DNA from: Selaginella tamariscina
Taxonomy: Eukaryota; Streptophyta; Lycopodiopsida; Selaginellales; Selaginellaceae
NCBI GenBank assembly: GCA_003024785.1
Contig: PUQB01000217.1
Coordinates: 96,001-160,000, forward strand
DNA: 64,000 bases
Reading direction: 5' to 3'
A program made the position numbers and the translations under genes. Of this stretch, positions 20,979 to 32,870 are shown piece by piece. The notes under the pieces are model-generated. The model saw only the letters and a program-made list of their open reading frames with translations, did no database searches and was not told where the DNA came from. Numbering within the stretch: the first letter of the stretch is position 1; every line of letters starts with the position of its first letter.

Positions 20979-22806
20979 ACGTGACAGGTTAATATCCGGT
21001 CTGGGGAATTTCATAGTGTAGGTCTCGTGACATTCAATCGATGGCACTCCTCTACCGTCTCTCAAAGCTCTCTCTCATAAATAGGTCACACTCCATGGTC
21101 AATCATATGCTATTCCGAAATCGTTCAAGCTTGCTCTAGGTTATGATGCTGAGCATGACAGAGCAATTTTGTTCTCTAGTGAGAAAGAAGTGCTTGACAT
21201 TGCTACCATTACTAGGGAACTGAGTGATGATTGCTTTCACTTTTTAGCATTAGATAGTTGTCAGCTCGTTGCAATGGGCAACTCCAACGTCTTTAGTGAC
21301 ATGGTAACTGAAATAGTCTACGCTGTTATGGATTGGTTCACCATCGAAGGGACAACATCCGCAATCGGTATACTCTCTCCGGCTCTTCCTCCTTGGTTTA
21401 CGACAATTCAAATAAGTAAGCCAATGGTAAAATGGTTAATGATATTTACTATGATTGTTGACTATCAACAAGCTTCAGGTTCCTGACGGTTATCTCTTTA
21501 CAATAAATTATTATACGAAGTTCAGCGCTAACTATAACGAGGTTGTACCGCATGGGTTGAAGGCAGAAATTATATTTGAACAACTCTCTGCCACAGACAA
21601 CCTAGATGATACTATCAAAAAATGTGGGAGGTACATAGAACAAGGTATGTTTTTACACGTATGCTTTTACATATCTCATTAGAGAATAAGCAAGTTTGAC
21701 AGGTTTGACAAAGCTTGTAATACTTCTCGTTGAGGTGCATTCAACCAGGTACACGAAAAAGTTCGACGACGTTTACTATTTCACTCCAGGCAAGGGACAT
21801 TGTCACATGAAACATCCAAGGTTTTTGGATCTTACTTTAGTGATTTCGGATTGTAAAATTTACTTAGGATTCTCTTCAAACAAATTTAAGGTTCATAATT
21901 TTGTAGCTTTTGAACCTTAAATTTGTTTGAAGAGAATGCAAAGTAAATTTTACAATCCGAAATCACTAAAGTAAGATCCAAAAACCTTGGATGTTTCATG
22001 TGACAATGTCCCTTGCCTGGAGTGAAATAGTAAACGTCGTCGAACTTTTTCATGTACCTGGTCGACTGCACCTTAGCGAGAAGTATTACAAGCTTTGTCA
22101 AACCTGCTTATTCTCTAATGAGATATGTAAAAGCACATGTGTAAAAACATACCTTGTTCTATGTAGCTCCCACATTTTTCGATAGTATCATTTAGGTTGT
22201 CTGTGGCAGAGAGTTGTTCAAATATAACTTCTGCCTTCAGCCTGTGCGGTACAACCTCTTTACAGTTAGTAATGAACTTCGTATAATAATCCGTTGTAAA
22301 GAAGTAACCGTTAGGAACCTGAAGCCTGTTGATAGCCACCAATCATAACAAATACCATTAACTATTTTACCATTAGCTTACTTATTTGAGTTGTCATAAA
22401 CCAAAGAGGAAGAGTATACTGCTTGCGTATGTCATCCCTTCAAAGGCGGAACCAGTCCATAACAGCGTAGACTATTTCACTTACCATGTCACTAAAGATA
22501 TTAGAGTTGCCGATTGCAACGAGCTGACAACTATCTGCCAAAAAGCGAAAGTAGTTATCATTCAGTTCCCTAGTAATGGTAGCAATGTTTGGCACTTCTT
22601 TCTCACTAGAGAACAAAATCGCTCTATCACGCTCAGCATCATACCCTGGAGCGAGCTTGAACGATTTCGGAATAGCATACGATCGACCATGGAGCATGAT
22701 TTGTTCTATGAAAGAGAGCTTTGAGAGACAAGAGAGGAGTGCCATCAATTGAAAGTCTTGGGACCTACACTATGAAATTCCGAGACCGGATATTAGCCTG
22801 TCACGT
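20979..22806. repeat. Large palindrome, unit B
   Basis: Left arm 20979-21895 (917 bp), right arm 21911-22806 (896 bp), spacer 15 bp. The centre reads aaatttaaggttca...tgaaccttaaattt. + arm reading frames at 21169-21486 and 21455-21682; - arm frames at 22115-22342 and 22440-22748. Confidence 0.9.
22115..22748 (-). pseudogene. Unidentified palindrome-arm gene, unit B
   Basis: Frame 22440-22748 begins MMALLSCLSKLSFIEQ and includes GYDAERDRAILFSSEKEV and FSDMVSEIVYAVMDWF; after a frame break, 22115-22342 continues with LQVPNGYFFTTDYY and ATDNLNDTIEKCGSYIEQ. Function unknown. Confidence 0.45.
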
Positions 22807-22970
22807 ACCTTACGTGGCAATCCAACATGAGTTGACGAGGAGATTTAGGATCAACGCTGCTGGTGGTTAGGTTTTCCGGTATTGTAGACATGCTTGCCAA
22901 TCGCACATGCCTGTCCAACAGCCAAGGATTGCATTCCACCTTGGGAAGTATGCTAGAGGAATGGTCAAAA

Positions 22971-22983
22971 TTAGGGTTTAGGG
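22971..22983. promoter_or_regulatory. Telo-box-like motif, unit B
   Basis: ttagggtttaggg, 185 bp upstream of the ATG of the Ulp1-like gene. Confidence 0.45.
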
Positions 22984-23167
22984 TGACCTAACCTAATTTC
23001 AAGCATCCAGATTTCAAGAAAGATCTTTCAGCCTTCATCGCTGCTTCTACTAAGGGATTTTAGTCTTTGGTTTTGTTTTGGGCTTTTCATTGTTGTGCTT
23101 GTACTAAGGATTTTTAATCTTTTAGTTTTGTTTTTGGGCTTTCACCACTGCTTGTACTAAGCCAGGT

Positions 23168-24595
23168 ATGGCACCAAAGCGAAAGCATGTTGAAGAAGAA
23201 GAGGAGAAGTTGAGCGACACTGACGAATGGGAGGAAGTTGAAGACGGAGGTGTGATATGCTGCCTTGAGAATGTCCTTCTGCATCCACATAAAGGAATTT
23301 GTGGCAATTTTTTTTTCGACAAAGCAGTTTTAAATCAACATAGGATAAGAGTCCACAACAGGGAGACTGTGAGTATTTTTATTCATGTATTCCTTTAGAG
23401 CTTTTCTTTTTTTTAGCTAACTATGCTTGGGTTGAGGAGCTCAAGATGGTGGTTGGGCTAGCCGAGGTGGACGTGGACGAGCAGCTTTTAAGAGACCCAG
23501 AGGGAAACTTATAGTTGGCACCCATAACTAGTGTAGTCGAAGTGGTGTACTATGCTAAAGAGTGGAGCTGCGCATGGGAGGAGAATGAGACAACAATCTT
23601 CCTCCAAGCTTTTGGAGGTAAAAGAATTTATTGATTCAAAAAAAAAAAGATTTTAAAATCTTGATGTAGGATGACACAAAGAAGCAATAAATGAGCCTAT
23701 CTAAGGTAATTAGTTAAACCTTCGATAATTGACTTTTGATAATCTTTCTCTTTTTGCAACAACCATTGAAGATTTTAAAAAAGAGAGACAAAAAACAAAC
23801 GGGAGCAGGATGGCGAGCTTTCCAAGAAAAAAGAAAAGGTGGAAACACAAGGGAGGACAACAAGCAAGACGGAGAAGGGGGGACGATGCAAAGAAGCAGC
23901 AGAAGAGGTTATTTAAGGTAATTAATTAAACCTTGACAATTGACCTTTTGACAATCTTTCTTTTTTCTCCAGCATGCGAAGGCTACTCTTAAGAAGAAGA
24001 CAAAAGGGGAGGATGGGTATTTAGTCAAAAGGTTAACAAGAGACAATGAAATGTTTTTAATTTTTTTTTTAGGAGCAAATATCAGAAAAGGTGGAATTAT
24101 TAGACTTTTTTTTTCAATCAGAGCTCCAAACAGGTAATCTCAACCTTGACTTTATCTTACATTTGAGATTTCTTGCAGCAATGAAGGGTTGCCCATCATG
24201 ATGCAATTTCTTCTATACATATTTGTGTCAAAGGTAAGAGTTTGAAATTTTAAAATTTAAACTTTATGTATTTTTGTTCTTTATTGGTCAGGATTATGCA
24301 AAAATAAGGAAATGGAAGAATCAACCGAATATTTTTAAGAAGAAGTGTATACTATTGCCCATTTTTAAAGCGTAAGTTTTATTTTTTGTCTTTGGTCTTC
24401 AAACTTACTATACACAATTCCACTGGAGTTTAGTTTTAGTTTCTCTTAGGGCAGACCAAACTTCAATTTTTCATCTAGATTCTATGCATATCACAGGACA
24501 TGACAGTAATAAAATCTTTAAGATTGCACAGAGTACTTAAAGTATGAGTGGAGGTATGAATTCCTATGGTCAAAATCATTGTAAAGAAACTAAAG
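23168..24595 (+). pseudogene. Ulp1/SENP-like (C48) protease gene, unit B
   Basis: u1 23168-23368 (67 codons, intact), u2 23417-23617 (interrupted by the 129-bp insertion), u4 about 23763-23917 (acceptor AG changed to AA), u5 23973-about 24016, u6 24073-24133, u7 24179-24233, u8 24292-24371 with the canonical donor gtaagt, u9 24421-24595. The catalytic pair is best read here: HWSLVLVSL (His codon 24421-24423) and HLDSM (Asp codon 24478-24480), spaced as in SENP/ULP1. The acceptor before u9 is deleted. About 15 codons past LDSM the frame shifts in every unit, and no DCG cysteine box follows. Confidence 0.58.
23427..23555. mobile_element. 129-bp insertion containing antisense Ty3 fragment
   Basis: Present only in unit B, in exon u2. 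It is flanked by the 7-bp direct repeat actatgc (23420-23426 and 23549-23555). The right half, about 23485-23550, is the reverse complement of the protease region of Ty3-1 (about 3401-3466). The source of the left half is unknown. Its length is a multiple of three but it brings a stop codon. Confidence 0.75.
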
Positions 24596-24599
24596 GTAT

Positions 24600-24769
24600 G
24601 ATTTGACAAAGCTTGTAATACTTCTTGCTGAGGTGCAGTCGACCAGGTACATGAAAAGTTCGCGTTTACTATTTCACCAGGCAGGGGACATTGTCACTTG
24701 AAACATCCAAGGTTTTGGAGTGATTCTGAACTGTAACATTTACTTAGCATCTCTTCGAATAAATTTAAG
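24600..24769 (+). pseudogene. STRY exon-like copy after the Ulp1-like gene, unit B
   Basis: More decayed than the palindrome-centre copies at 21696-21893 (+) and 21912-22101 (-), with several deletions. Confidence 0.4.
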
Positions 24770-24842
24770 GTTCATAATATTAGTGTAATAAATCTATACA
24801 TTTTTCATTAAATAATAATGTTAATAAGTAATAATTTTATAC

Positions 24843-25052
24843 CTTGACAAATAGAACCTTTGAAATGCTCCAATTTGGCAGACTTCTTTGAGGCTCCTTC
24901 CGGAAGATCATGGAGGCAAAGCTTCTCTAAAATCTCCACATATGTTCTCACTGCATTGCAGATGGCATATTCCATGTCGGGGATGTAATATTCTCCAAAA
25001 GGTAGACCTGCAAGCCTTATCATAATTTCCTCTAGTAGCATAAAATACAAAT
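24843..25052 (-). pseudogene. Inverted UNC13-like exon beta, unit B (best copy)
   Basis: A complete exon on the - strand: acceptor ttttgtag, 210 nt, donor gtataa. It reads MLLEEIMIRLAGLPFGEYY, EYAICNAVRTYVEILEKLC, LHDLPEGASKKSAKLEHF and GSICQ with no stop. Length and phase (2 + 69 codons + 1) differ from the + strand beta, which has lost the segment after EKL. This is probably the ancestral exon form. Confidence 0.6.
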
Positions 25053-25226
25053 CTACAAAAGGTTTCATTGAAACGTGCGTGCATGTGTGTACGCATGTGT
25101 GTGAGAGAGAGAAAGAGAGAGAAACATACACGTATATAGTAAGCACGTTGTATCACATATACACATCTCTATATATAATGTATGTATGTGTATCTATACA
25201 CACACACATACATACATTATATATAT

Positions 25227-25279
<53 letters not shown>

Positions 25280-26124
25280 TAAATGCACACCAACAATAGA
25301 GAAGGAAAACAATGCCCCAGTCTGTGGAGAGATTGTTCCCATTTGTCAGTACTTACACTAACTGTACAAGAAAATTAAGTATTAGAATTTTAAATTTGAA
25401 TAATTAAATTAACTACAGTAGTCTAATTATTTTTAAAACTTCATTAGCTAAACTATTAACTTAAGTATAATTAAGAGTAGAATTGGCTTCTGTGATAAGC
25501 TACATGATCACAGAATATGCTATGAAGATCCAATATATCAGACAAGAGCTCCGCTATTAAATCCTTATACAATTCAGTTTGTTTATGTAATTATTAACAT
25601 TTAATTGTTCACCGTTTAAATTTAAGAATATAATCCACACATAAATAAAGAGTTAACTCATTAAATAAAATTTTAAAAAACTACATTATCAAAATATTAA
25701 GCCTACATCTTGTCCGTTGGATATTCGTTCTTTCTCCACAGTTACATATACATACATACACACACTTATAAACAGTGTATCAGTACAAATATGTATACAT
25801 ACAACAATTTACATATACACACAGGTGCCTTCTATATGTATTATACACACTCAAAGTATGTGATATTGGCATTTGAATTGGCATATACTTTTAATTTCAA
25901 TATAAATTTGCAAGTTTAATTTCAATATAAATTTGCGGATCCAAGACTTTCAAGTCTCTTAACAATATCTTAATCAGTTTCAAATATATATTTCTTTTAA
26001 TATTTAACTCCTTCCTACCGCTAAGATATAAATATTTATAAATGCTGAAATATTAATTGCTATATCCTGAGAAAAAAAAACACTCTTAAATCGGGTGTAC
26101 GCACAAACACTCTGTATGTCAAAG
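25053..26124. repeat. Microsatellite and AT-rich spacer, end of unit B
   Basis: (TG)n/(GA)n at 25075-25125 and a (TA)n run of about 55 bp at 25217-25275. The rest is array spacer without coding signal. Confidence 0.6.
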
Positions 26125-26295
26125 TATTAAACTATTATTTATTAAATTAAAAAGCTAGTAAAAGAACGTATGGGTTTTTAAAACTAAACCATGACATTGA
26201 TTATCAAAATACTTAGAAATAGATAGAAATTGTTTTTTAATAGGGGATTAAATAACGATTGTAAAAACATTATATATTAATCACTGTTTTTTAAG

Positions 26296-26356
26296 CACAA
26301 AAATGAAACAACATTTTGGAAAGGAGGCTCAACCTCAAACACCAGCCAGATGAAAA
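26296..26356 (+). pseudogene. ERR1 exon-like copy, unit C
   Basis: Gamma-related exon with donor gtacgt, same arrangement as unit A. Confidence 0.45.
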
Positions 26357-27492
26357 GTACGTAATATGTAAACGCAGGCATACACACACAAACACACGCA
26401 TAGGTGTAAGACTGTCGAGAGGCAGGGTGTGCGTGTGCGTGTGCGTGTGTGTGTGAGAGAGAGAGAGTATTTTGTTCATAGTGCATCTCTCCATGTGAAC
26501 AACGGACAACAGATAAAGAGTATACTCACGCCTGTGTCTGTATTATGCAATGCATGCGTTACACATGTATGTGTGTGTGCATGCGCGTGTGCACATACAC
26601 CTATAAATAAATAAATATATAAGATATAATATATGTGTGTTTTCAAGTTTTTTTTAGCTTTTCTTTTGGAATGTATTGTTGTAATGATTTTTTATTTTCT
26701 GAAAAAGCTTAAAGAAAATTTAATCAAATTTAAATAATAGCTAAACTAGTTATAATTCATGTCTATTGTATATTATGTATATCTAGTATGTGAATTTTAT
26801 ATATAAATGATATGACCTTTTTATGGACTATAATCAAGAGGATTTAATACTGTTTTTTTAATGATTATAAAAGATTATTATATATTAATCAAAACAGTAG
26901 AATAATGGATAATTTAAGTACAAAGGTTTATATTAGAATTGCTTATGAACAAGTAAATTAAATATAAAGATGCATATTAAAACTGAGAAGATTCTATATT
27001 AAAAATACAGAAACTTAAAATTTCTTTCTTTTATCTTATTTTGAAGTAAGCCTCACTTAAAGCTAATGAATTATTAAATACTTAAAAAAATGGAAAATCT
27101 AATGATGCCCTTCACTATAAGATTTTAATTAATTAAATTACAGATATTTAAATAAAATTATACAATCCAGTTTGTTTATGTAATTACTAACATTTAATTG
27201 TTCAGCTTTTAAATTTTAAGAATATAATCCACACAAATAAAGAGTTAACTCTATTAAAACATAAATAAATTTTTATAAAAACTACATTATCAAAAATATT
27301 AAGCTTACATCTTGTCCGTTAGATATTAAGGGTAAAGATGCATATATTCTTTCACATTTTCGCTTTGTAAAGAGGGTCACAGTCTCTCTCTCACACACAC
27401 ACACACGTATATGTATGAATGCATGTATGTATGTATAGAGACACACATTTATAACACACACGCATGTGTATGAATACAAATATATATACATA

Positions 27493-27529
<37 letters not shown>

Positions 27530-28195
27530 GTATACGTCTGCATGCATGTATGTATGTATGTATAGAGACACACACTTATAAACACATACGCATGTGTATG
27601 AATACAAATATATACATAGACACACCACACACACATATGTATATGTATATGTATATGTCTGCATGTATGTATGACACACTTATAAACACACGCATGTGAA
27701 TATAAATATATATACATAGACACACACACATACAGAAGATACAACAGTATACATATACACATAGGTGCTTTCTATATGTATTATATACACTCAAGTATGT
27801 GAAATATTTGAATTGTTTATACTTATAAACTTGAATATAAACTTGCAAGTTTATTTAAAACGAGCTTCCACGTGTAACTTCAGATAACGATATTTAATAA
27901 CTTAATCAGTTTCAACTATTCAAATTATATTTCTTTTAATATTTAGCTCCTTTCCACCACTAAGGTATAAATATTTGTAAATGTTATCGCTATATTAAAA
28001 AAAAACTCTTAAATCGCGCTCAAGGTATTAAACTATTATTTATTAAATTAAAAGCTAGTAAAAGAACGTATGGGTATTTAATTATATATTAATCAAACCA
28101 TGAAATTCCTTATTAAAATACTTCAAGTTCTTGAAAAATTGTTTATTAATAAGGGATTAAATAACAATATTATATATTAATCACTGTTTTTTAAG
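26357..28195. repeat. Microsatellite spacer, unit C
   Basis: (TGTGCG)n(GA)n at 26425-26468 and three imperfect copies of a (CA)n/(GTAT)n block at 27380-27735. Homologous to 232-1786 without the Ty3 element. No gene. Confidence 0.6.
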
Positions 28196-28256
28196 CACAA
28201 AGATGAAAAACATTCTGGAAAGGAGGCTCGAACTCAAACACCAAGCCAGATGAAAA
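28196..28256 (+). pseudogene. ERR2 exon-like copy, unit C
   Basis: Gamma-related exon with ATG and donor gtatgt; TGA stop before the donor. Confidence 0.45.
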
Positions 28257-28386
28257 GTATGTAATATGTAAACACAAGCATACACACGCACACACACACA
28301 CATGTGCAAGTATTTGAAACAAAAAATGTGTATCTGCTTATATACTATGTATATGATAACATTATAATCTTCGTAGTATATACCAG

Positions 28387-29459
28387 GAATGTCTTCTGGC
28401 ATATGCTTCGGATATTTTGAGACGTTTATTAATATTAAAAGTTATTAAAATTAAATGTTACTTTCAAAATAAGAATTGGGTTTTGGAAACGTGCTTACTA
28501 TATACGTGTATACTCTCTCTCTCTCTCTCCACACACGCACACGCACACGCACGCACACGCACGCACGCATGCACATTTTAATGAAACCTTTTGCAGATTT
28601 ATATTTGATGCTGAGTGAAGTACTAGAGGAAATGATGACAAGGCTTTCAGCTCTACCTTTTGGGGAATATTACATCCCCGACGTGGAATATGCCATCTGC
28701 AATGCAGTGAGAACATATGTGGAGATTTTAGAGAATCTTCTACGTGTCAAGGTACAATATTACTTATTAAACATTATTATTTAATGAAAAATGTATAGAT
28801 TTTATTACTTATCACTACATTTATTAAAATATAACTGAATTCGTCAAATGTAGAACTAAATAACTTTATTAAATTTTATAGTTTAGTTCTAATGTATAAA
28901 TTTTATTACTTATCATTATATATAAATTCGTTATAAAAAGTACCACTAATATTTTTAATATTTAATCATGAGTGGACTAAATACTGTTTTGAATTGATTA
29001 TGAAATATTGTAATTTTTAATTATTGTTGTTTTCTAAAAACAAGATGAATAATATGAATACTTACAACCCAATGGACCAAAACCAGATGAAAGGTATGTA
29101 ATATCACACATATATGCACCGTATATACAATGTGTGTATATGTAACAAGAAACGTGCTTATATATGTTAATACACACACACATATACATCGTATATACGA
29201 TGTGTGTATATGTAACAAGAAATGTGCTTATATATGTTTGAGACTAGCTAACCTTTTAACACTGTAAAGAGATGCAGAGGCCACAAAGTTGAGTTTATTT
29301 AAGATTTTAGAGAAGCATGGAAGCATTAAAAAGGGCTTAAGAGCCAGTTTTGAAGAATTAAAACAGTTTACAGAGCAGAATATGAGTAATGTTATTGGCT
29401 CCATTGTCGACAACATACAGGTAATCATTGTGTGTGCGCGTGTGTGTGTCTGTGTGTGT

Positions 29460-29491
<32 letters not shown>

Positions 29492-29668
29492 CGTTTACAT
29501 ATATAAATGTAGTAATGTGAGCATTTGTAGGTTCGTATTACACGTGAGTTGCAAGGAATTTTGGAGGCAGATCATGGTCAATTTGAACCGTTGACTACAT
29601 ATCTTGACCAGCATTTGACCATAATGCACGACTATCTTCATCCATCGATTTTTCAGAAAATTATGAGG

Positions 29669-29709
<41 letters not shown>

Positions 29710-29883
29710 GCACGTACATACACAAACACACACACGAACGAGGTTATAAAATCGTATATATAGTATTTTTTAACTTTTGTAAATACTAAAGAGATTATAA
29801 TGTAGGAAATATGTAAAACAGTATTTTTCTGCCTGGAAGAATATGTTCTCAATCGTGATGAGGATCCAAGACCAGTGACTCCG
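28387..29883 (+). pseudogene. UNC13/MUN-domain-like gene fragment, unit C
   Basis: Exons alpha 28387-28423, beta 28597-28751 (155 nt, acceptor gcag and frame intact), gamma 29045-29093 (shortened by 25 nt), delta 29270-29420 (151 nt, open), epsilon 29531-29667 (one base lost), zeta 29806-29883 (open). Alpha ends in phase 1 and beta supplies AT, giving ...SDILR-H-LYLMLSEV. This is the copy in which most splice sites survive; gamma and epsilon break the joined frame. Confidence 0.52.
29429..29715 (+). repeat. Complementary microsatellites bracketing exon epsilon, unit C
   Basis: (TG)n(AG)n at 29429-29490 and (CT)n(CA)n at 29669-29715 flank exon epsilon. Confidence 0.7.
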
Positions 29884-30072
29884 GTATTAAACTTTCCAAA
29901 TAGTACCTACAGTTTTAATCTATTATATACAGTAATAGTACTCTCTCTCTCTCTCTCACTCACACACACACACACACGCACGCACGCACAAAGGAAAGTT
30001 ATTTTCAAATATTAAATACGGCCACGCAGAATATGTACAGGCTAATTTCCGGTTTAGTGCTGGACCGCCACG

Positions 30073-30785
30073 GTGACAGGTTAATATCCGGTCTCGGGAA
30101 TTTCATAGTGTAGGTCTTGAGATGTTCAATCGATGGCACTCCTCTATCGTCTCTCAAAGCTCTCTCTTATAGAATAGGTCACGCTCCATGGTCAATTGTA
30201 TGCTATTCCGAAATCGTTCAATCTTGCTCTAGGTTATGATGCTAAGCATGACAGAGCAATTTTGTTTTCTAATGAGAAACAAGTGCTAGACATTGCTATT
30301 ATTACTAGGGAATTGAGTGATGACTGCTTTCACTTTTTGGCATTAAATAGTCGTTAGCTCGTTGCAATGGGCAATTCCAATGTCTTTAGTGACATGGTAA
30401 TTGAAATAGTCTACGCTGTTATGGATTGGTTCCACCTTCGAAGGCGGAACCAATCCATAACAGTATAGACTATTTCACTTACCATGTCACTAAAGATACT
30501 AGAGTTGCTATCTAAATGCCAAAAAGTGAAAGTAATTATTACTCAGTTCCCTAGTAATGGTAGCAATGTTTGGCACTTCTTTCTCACTAGAGAACAAAAT
30601 CGCTCTATCACGCTCAACATCATACCCTGGAGCAAGTTGAACGATTTTGAAATAGCATACGATTGACTGGAGCATGATTTGTTTTATGAGAGAGAGCTTT
30701 GAGAGACAGGAGAGGAGTGTCATCAATTGAATGTCTTGATACCTATACTATGAAATTCCCGAGACCAGGTATTAGCCTGTCACGT
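30073..30785. repeat. Collapsed, spacerless palindrome, unit C
   Basis: The arms (about 30073-30439 and 30440-30785) meet at the perfect decamer ccttcgaagg (30435-30444), within tggattggttcc...ggaaccaatcca. The inner ~1.2 kb present in other units, with both STRY exons, is missing. Confidence 0.85.
30508..30726 (-). pseudogene. Unidentified palindrome-arm gene, unit C (truncated)
   Basis: Only the N-terminal part remains (MMTLLSCLSKLSLIKQ, GYDVERDRAILFSSEKEV). The frame then fails and the gene ends at the palindrome centre. Confidence 0.4.
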
Positions 30786-30959
30786 ACTCTGCGTGGCGAT
30801 CCAGCATGAGTCGACATGGAGATTTAGGATCAATGCTGCTGGTGGCTAGGTTTTCCGGTATTGTAGACATGCTCGCCGATTGCACATGCCTTTTGGCAGC
30901 TGTCCAACAGCCAAGGATTGTATTCCACCATGGGAAGTATGCTAAAGGAATGGTCAAAA

Positions 30960-30972
30960 TTAGGGCTTAGGG
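30960..30972. promoter_or_regulatory. Altered telo-box-like motif, unit C
   Basis: ttagggcttaggg; one base differs from the motif in the other four units. Confidence 0.35.
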
Positions 30973-31153
30973 TGACCTAACCTAATTTTAGGCGTCTAGA
31001 TTTCAAGAAGATCTTTCAGCATTCATCATTGCTTGTACTGAGGGATTTTGGTCTTTGGTTTTATTTTGGGCTTTTCATTGCTTCTTGTATTAAGGATTTT
31101 TAGTCTTTTGGTTTTGTTTTCGGGCTTTCATCGCTGCTTGTATTGAGCCAGAT

Positions 31154-32470
31154 ATGGCACCAAAGCGAAAGCATGTTGAAGAAGAAGAGGATAAGCGCTG
31201 ACGAATGGGAGGAAGTTGAAGACGGAGGTGTGATATGCTGCCTTGAGAATGTCCTTTTGTATCCACAGAAAGTGATGTTTTTTTCGGCAAAGAAGTTTTA
31301 AATCAACATAGGATAAGAGTCCACAACAAGGAGACTATGAGTATTTTTATTCATGTAGTGTATTCCTTTACAGCTTTTCTTTTCTTTAATTAACTATGCT
31401 AAAGAGTGGAGCCAGGCACGGGAGGAGAATGAAACAACAATCTTTCTCCAAGCAGTTGGAGGTAAAAGAATTTACTGATTTTAGAAAAAAAAAAAATCTT
31501 AAATTCTTGATGCAGGCAATAGAAGAGCGAATAAAAAAGAATGATGAATTGCCACGGGGTTTAGAACATGCCAAAAGAAAGCTAATAGAGGCAGAAAAAA
31601 AGCACATCGCCAATAAAGATGACCGGGAGATCGCATAAATGGTTGCATTGAAAACCTGGAAAGTGATTGTTTTCTTTTCTTCTTTGTTATTGTTATTGAG
31701 CTGACTTTCATTTTTTTTTTCATGTTTAAAATGACTAAAGAAAACTACTACAAACGAATGACATCAAAAAGTAAGAGAGAACAAGGCGTGCTACAGAACA
31801 TGAGTAGCAAATGAAGGAGGCATTGAAGATTAAAAAAAGAGAGAAGAAAAACAAACAGGAGTAGAACGATGAGCTTTCCAAGAGATGGAAACACAAGGGA
31901 AGGACGACGAATAAGTCGAAGAAGGGGAGGACGACAAGCAAGTCCTTCCCTTCTCCAGAAGAAGCTGGTTAAGGTAATTAGTTAAACCTTTGACAATCTT
32001 TTTCTTTTTGCAGTAGCCATTGAAGATTACAAAAAGAGAGAAGAAAAACAAACAGGAATAGGACAATGAGCTTTCCAAGAAAAAAGGAAAGGTGGAAATG
32101 AAACGGGAGGACAATGAACAAGTCGGAAAAGGGGAGGACAACACAAAGAAGCAGTAGAAGAGCCTATCTAAGGTAATTAGTTAAACCTTCGACAATTGAC
32201 CTTTGACAATTTTTCTCTTTTTTGCAGCAGCCATTAAAGATTTTTAAAAAGAGAGAAGAAAAACAAACGAGAGCAAGACGATGAGCTTTCCAAGAAGAAA
32301 GGAAAGATGGAAACACAAAGGGAGGACAACAAGCAAGATGGAGAAGGGGAGGATGATGCAAAGAAGCAGCAAAAGAGGCTATTTAAGGTAATTAGTTAAA
32401 CCTTGACAATTGACCTTTTGACAATCTTTTTTTTTTTTAAGCATGCCAAGGCTACTCTTAATAAGAAGGA
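31154..32470 (+). pseudogene. Ulp1-like gene remnant, unit C (catalytic exons deleted)
   Basis: u1 31154-31336 has deletions and a donor changed to atgagt. u2 (about 31391-31461) has lost its acceptor AG. u3 31516-31638 is open only here: AIEERIKKNDELPRGLEH then AKRKLIEAEKKH, a charged, coiled-coil-like 40-residue end with its own stop. u4 is present three times and the start of u5 lies at 32442. Exons u6-u9 are gone; the sequence jumps from the u7 acceptor (ttcttgca, 32550) into the STRY exon. Confidence 0.5.
31819..32387 (+). repeat. Triplicated exon u4 of the Ulp1-like gene, unit C
   Basis: Three tandem copies with intron flanks of about 200 bp: 31819-31973, 32017-32172, 32231-32387. Each has the cattgaagat/cattaaagat start and an ag/gtaatt donor at its end. 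The other units have one full copy preceded by a remnant (gagcctatctaag/gtaatt). Confidence 0.75.
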
Positions 32471-32549
32471 AAAGGTGAAAACAAGGAGAAACATGTAATC
32501 TCAACTCGAGATAGTTTGCCGATTTTATTTTACATTTGAGATTTCTTGC

Positions 32550-32691
32550 ATACATGAAAAAGTTCGACGAACGTTTACTATTTCACTTTAGACAGGGACA
32601 TTGTCATGTGAAATATCCAAGGTTTTTGGATCGTACTTCAGTGATTCCAGACTATAAAATTTACTTAGCATTCTCTTCAAACAAATTTAAG
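32550..32691 (+). pseudogene. STRY exon-like copy, unit C
   Basis: The only copy in this unit; fused directly to the u7 acceptor of the Ulp1-like gene by deletion. Confidence 0.4.
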
Positions 32692-32766
32692 ATTCATAAT
32701 ATTAGTGTAATAAAATCTATACATTTTTCATTAAATAATAATGTTTAATAAGTAAAAATTCAAAAC

Positions 32767-32870
32767 CTTGACAAATAGAACAGACTTCTTTGAGGCTCCT
32801 TCCGGAAGATCATGGAGGCAAAGCTTCTCTAAAATCTCCACATATGTTCTCACTGCATTGCAGATGGCAT
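32767..32870 (-). pseudogene. Inverted UNC13-like exon beta remnant, unit C
   Basis: The 3' half of the exon (ICNAVRTYVEILEKL), with the GASKK segment partly deleted, and donor changed to gttttg. The 5' half is deleted. Confidence 0.5.

Larger units (their letters stand above)
13734..26124. repeat. Tandem unit B of the ~8-kb array (with inverted-pol Ty3)
   Basis: Second copy of the unit, about 8.2 kb without the Ty3 element at 15167-19387. It matches unit E at an offset of about 36.45 kb along nearly its whole length, including the same Ty3 element at the same site. It also carries a private 129-bp insertion at 23427-23555. Confidence 0.85.
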
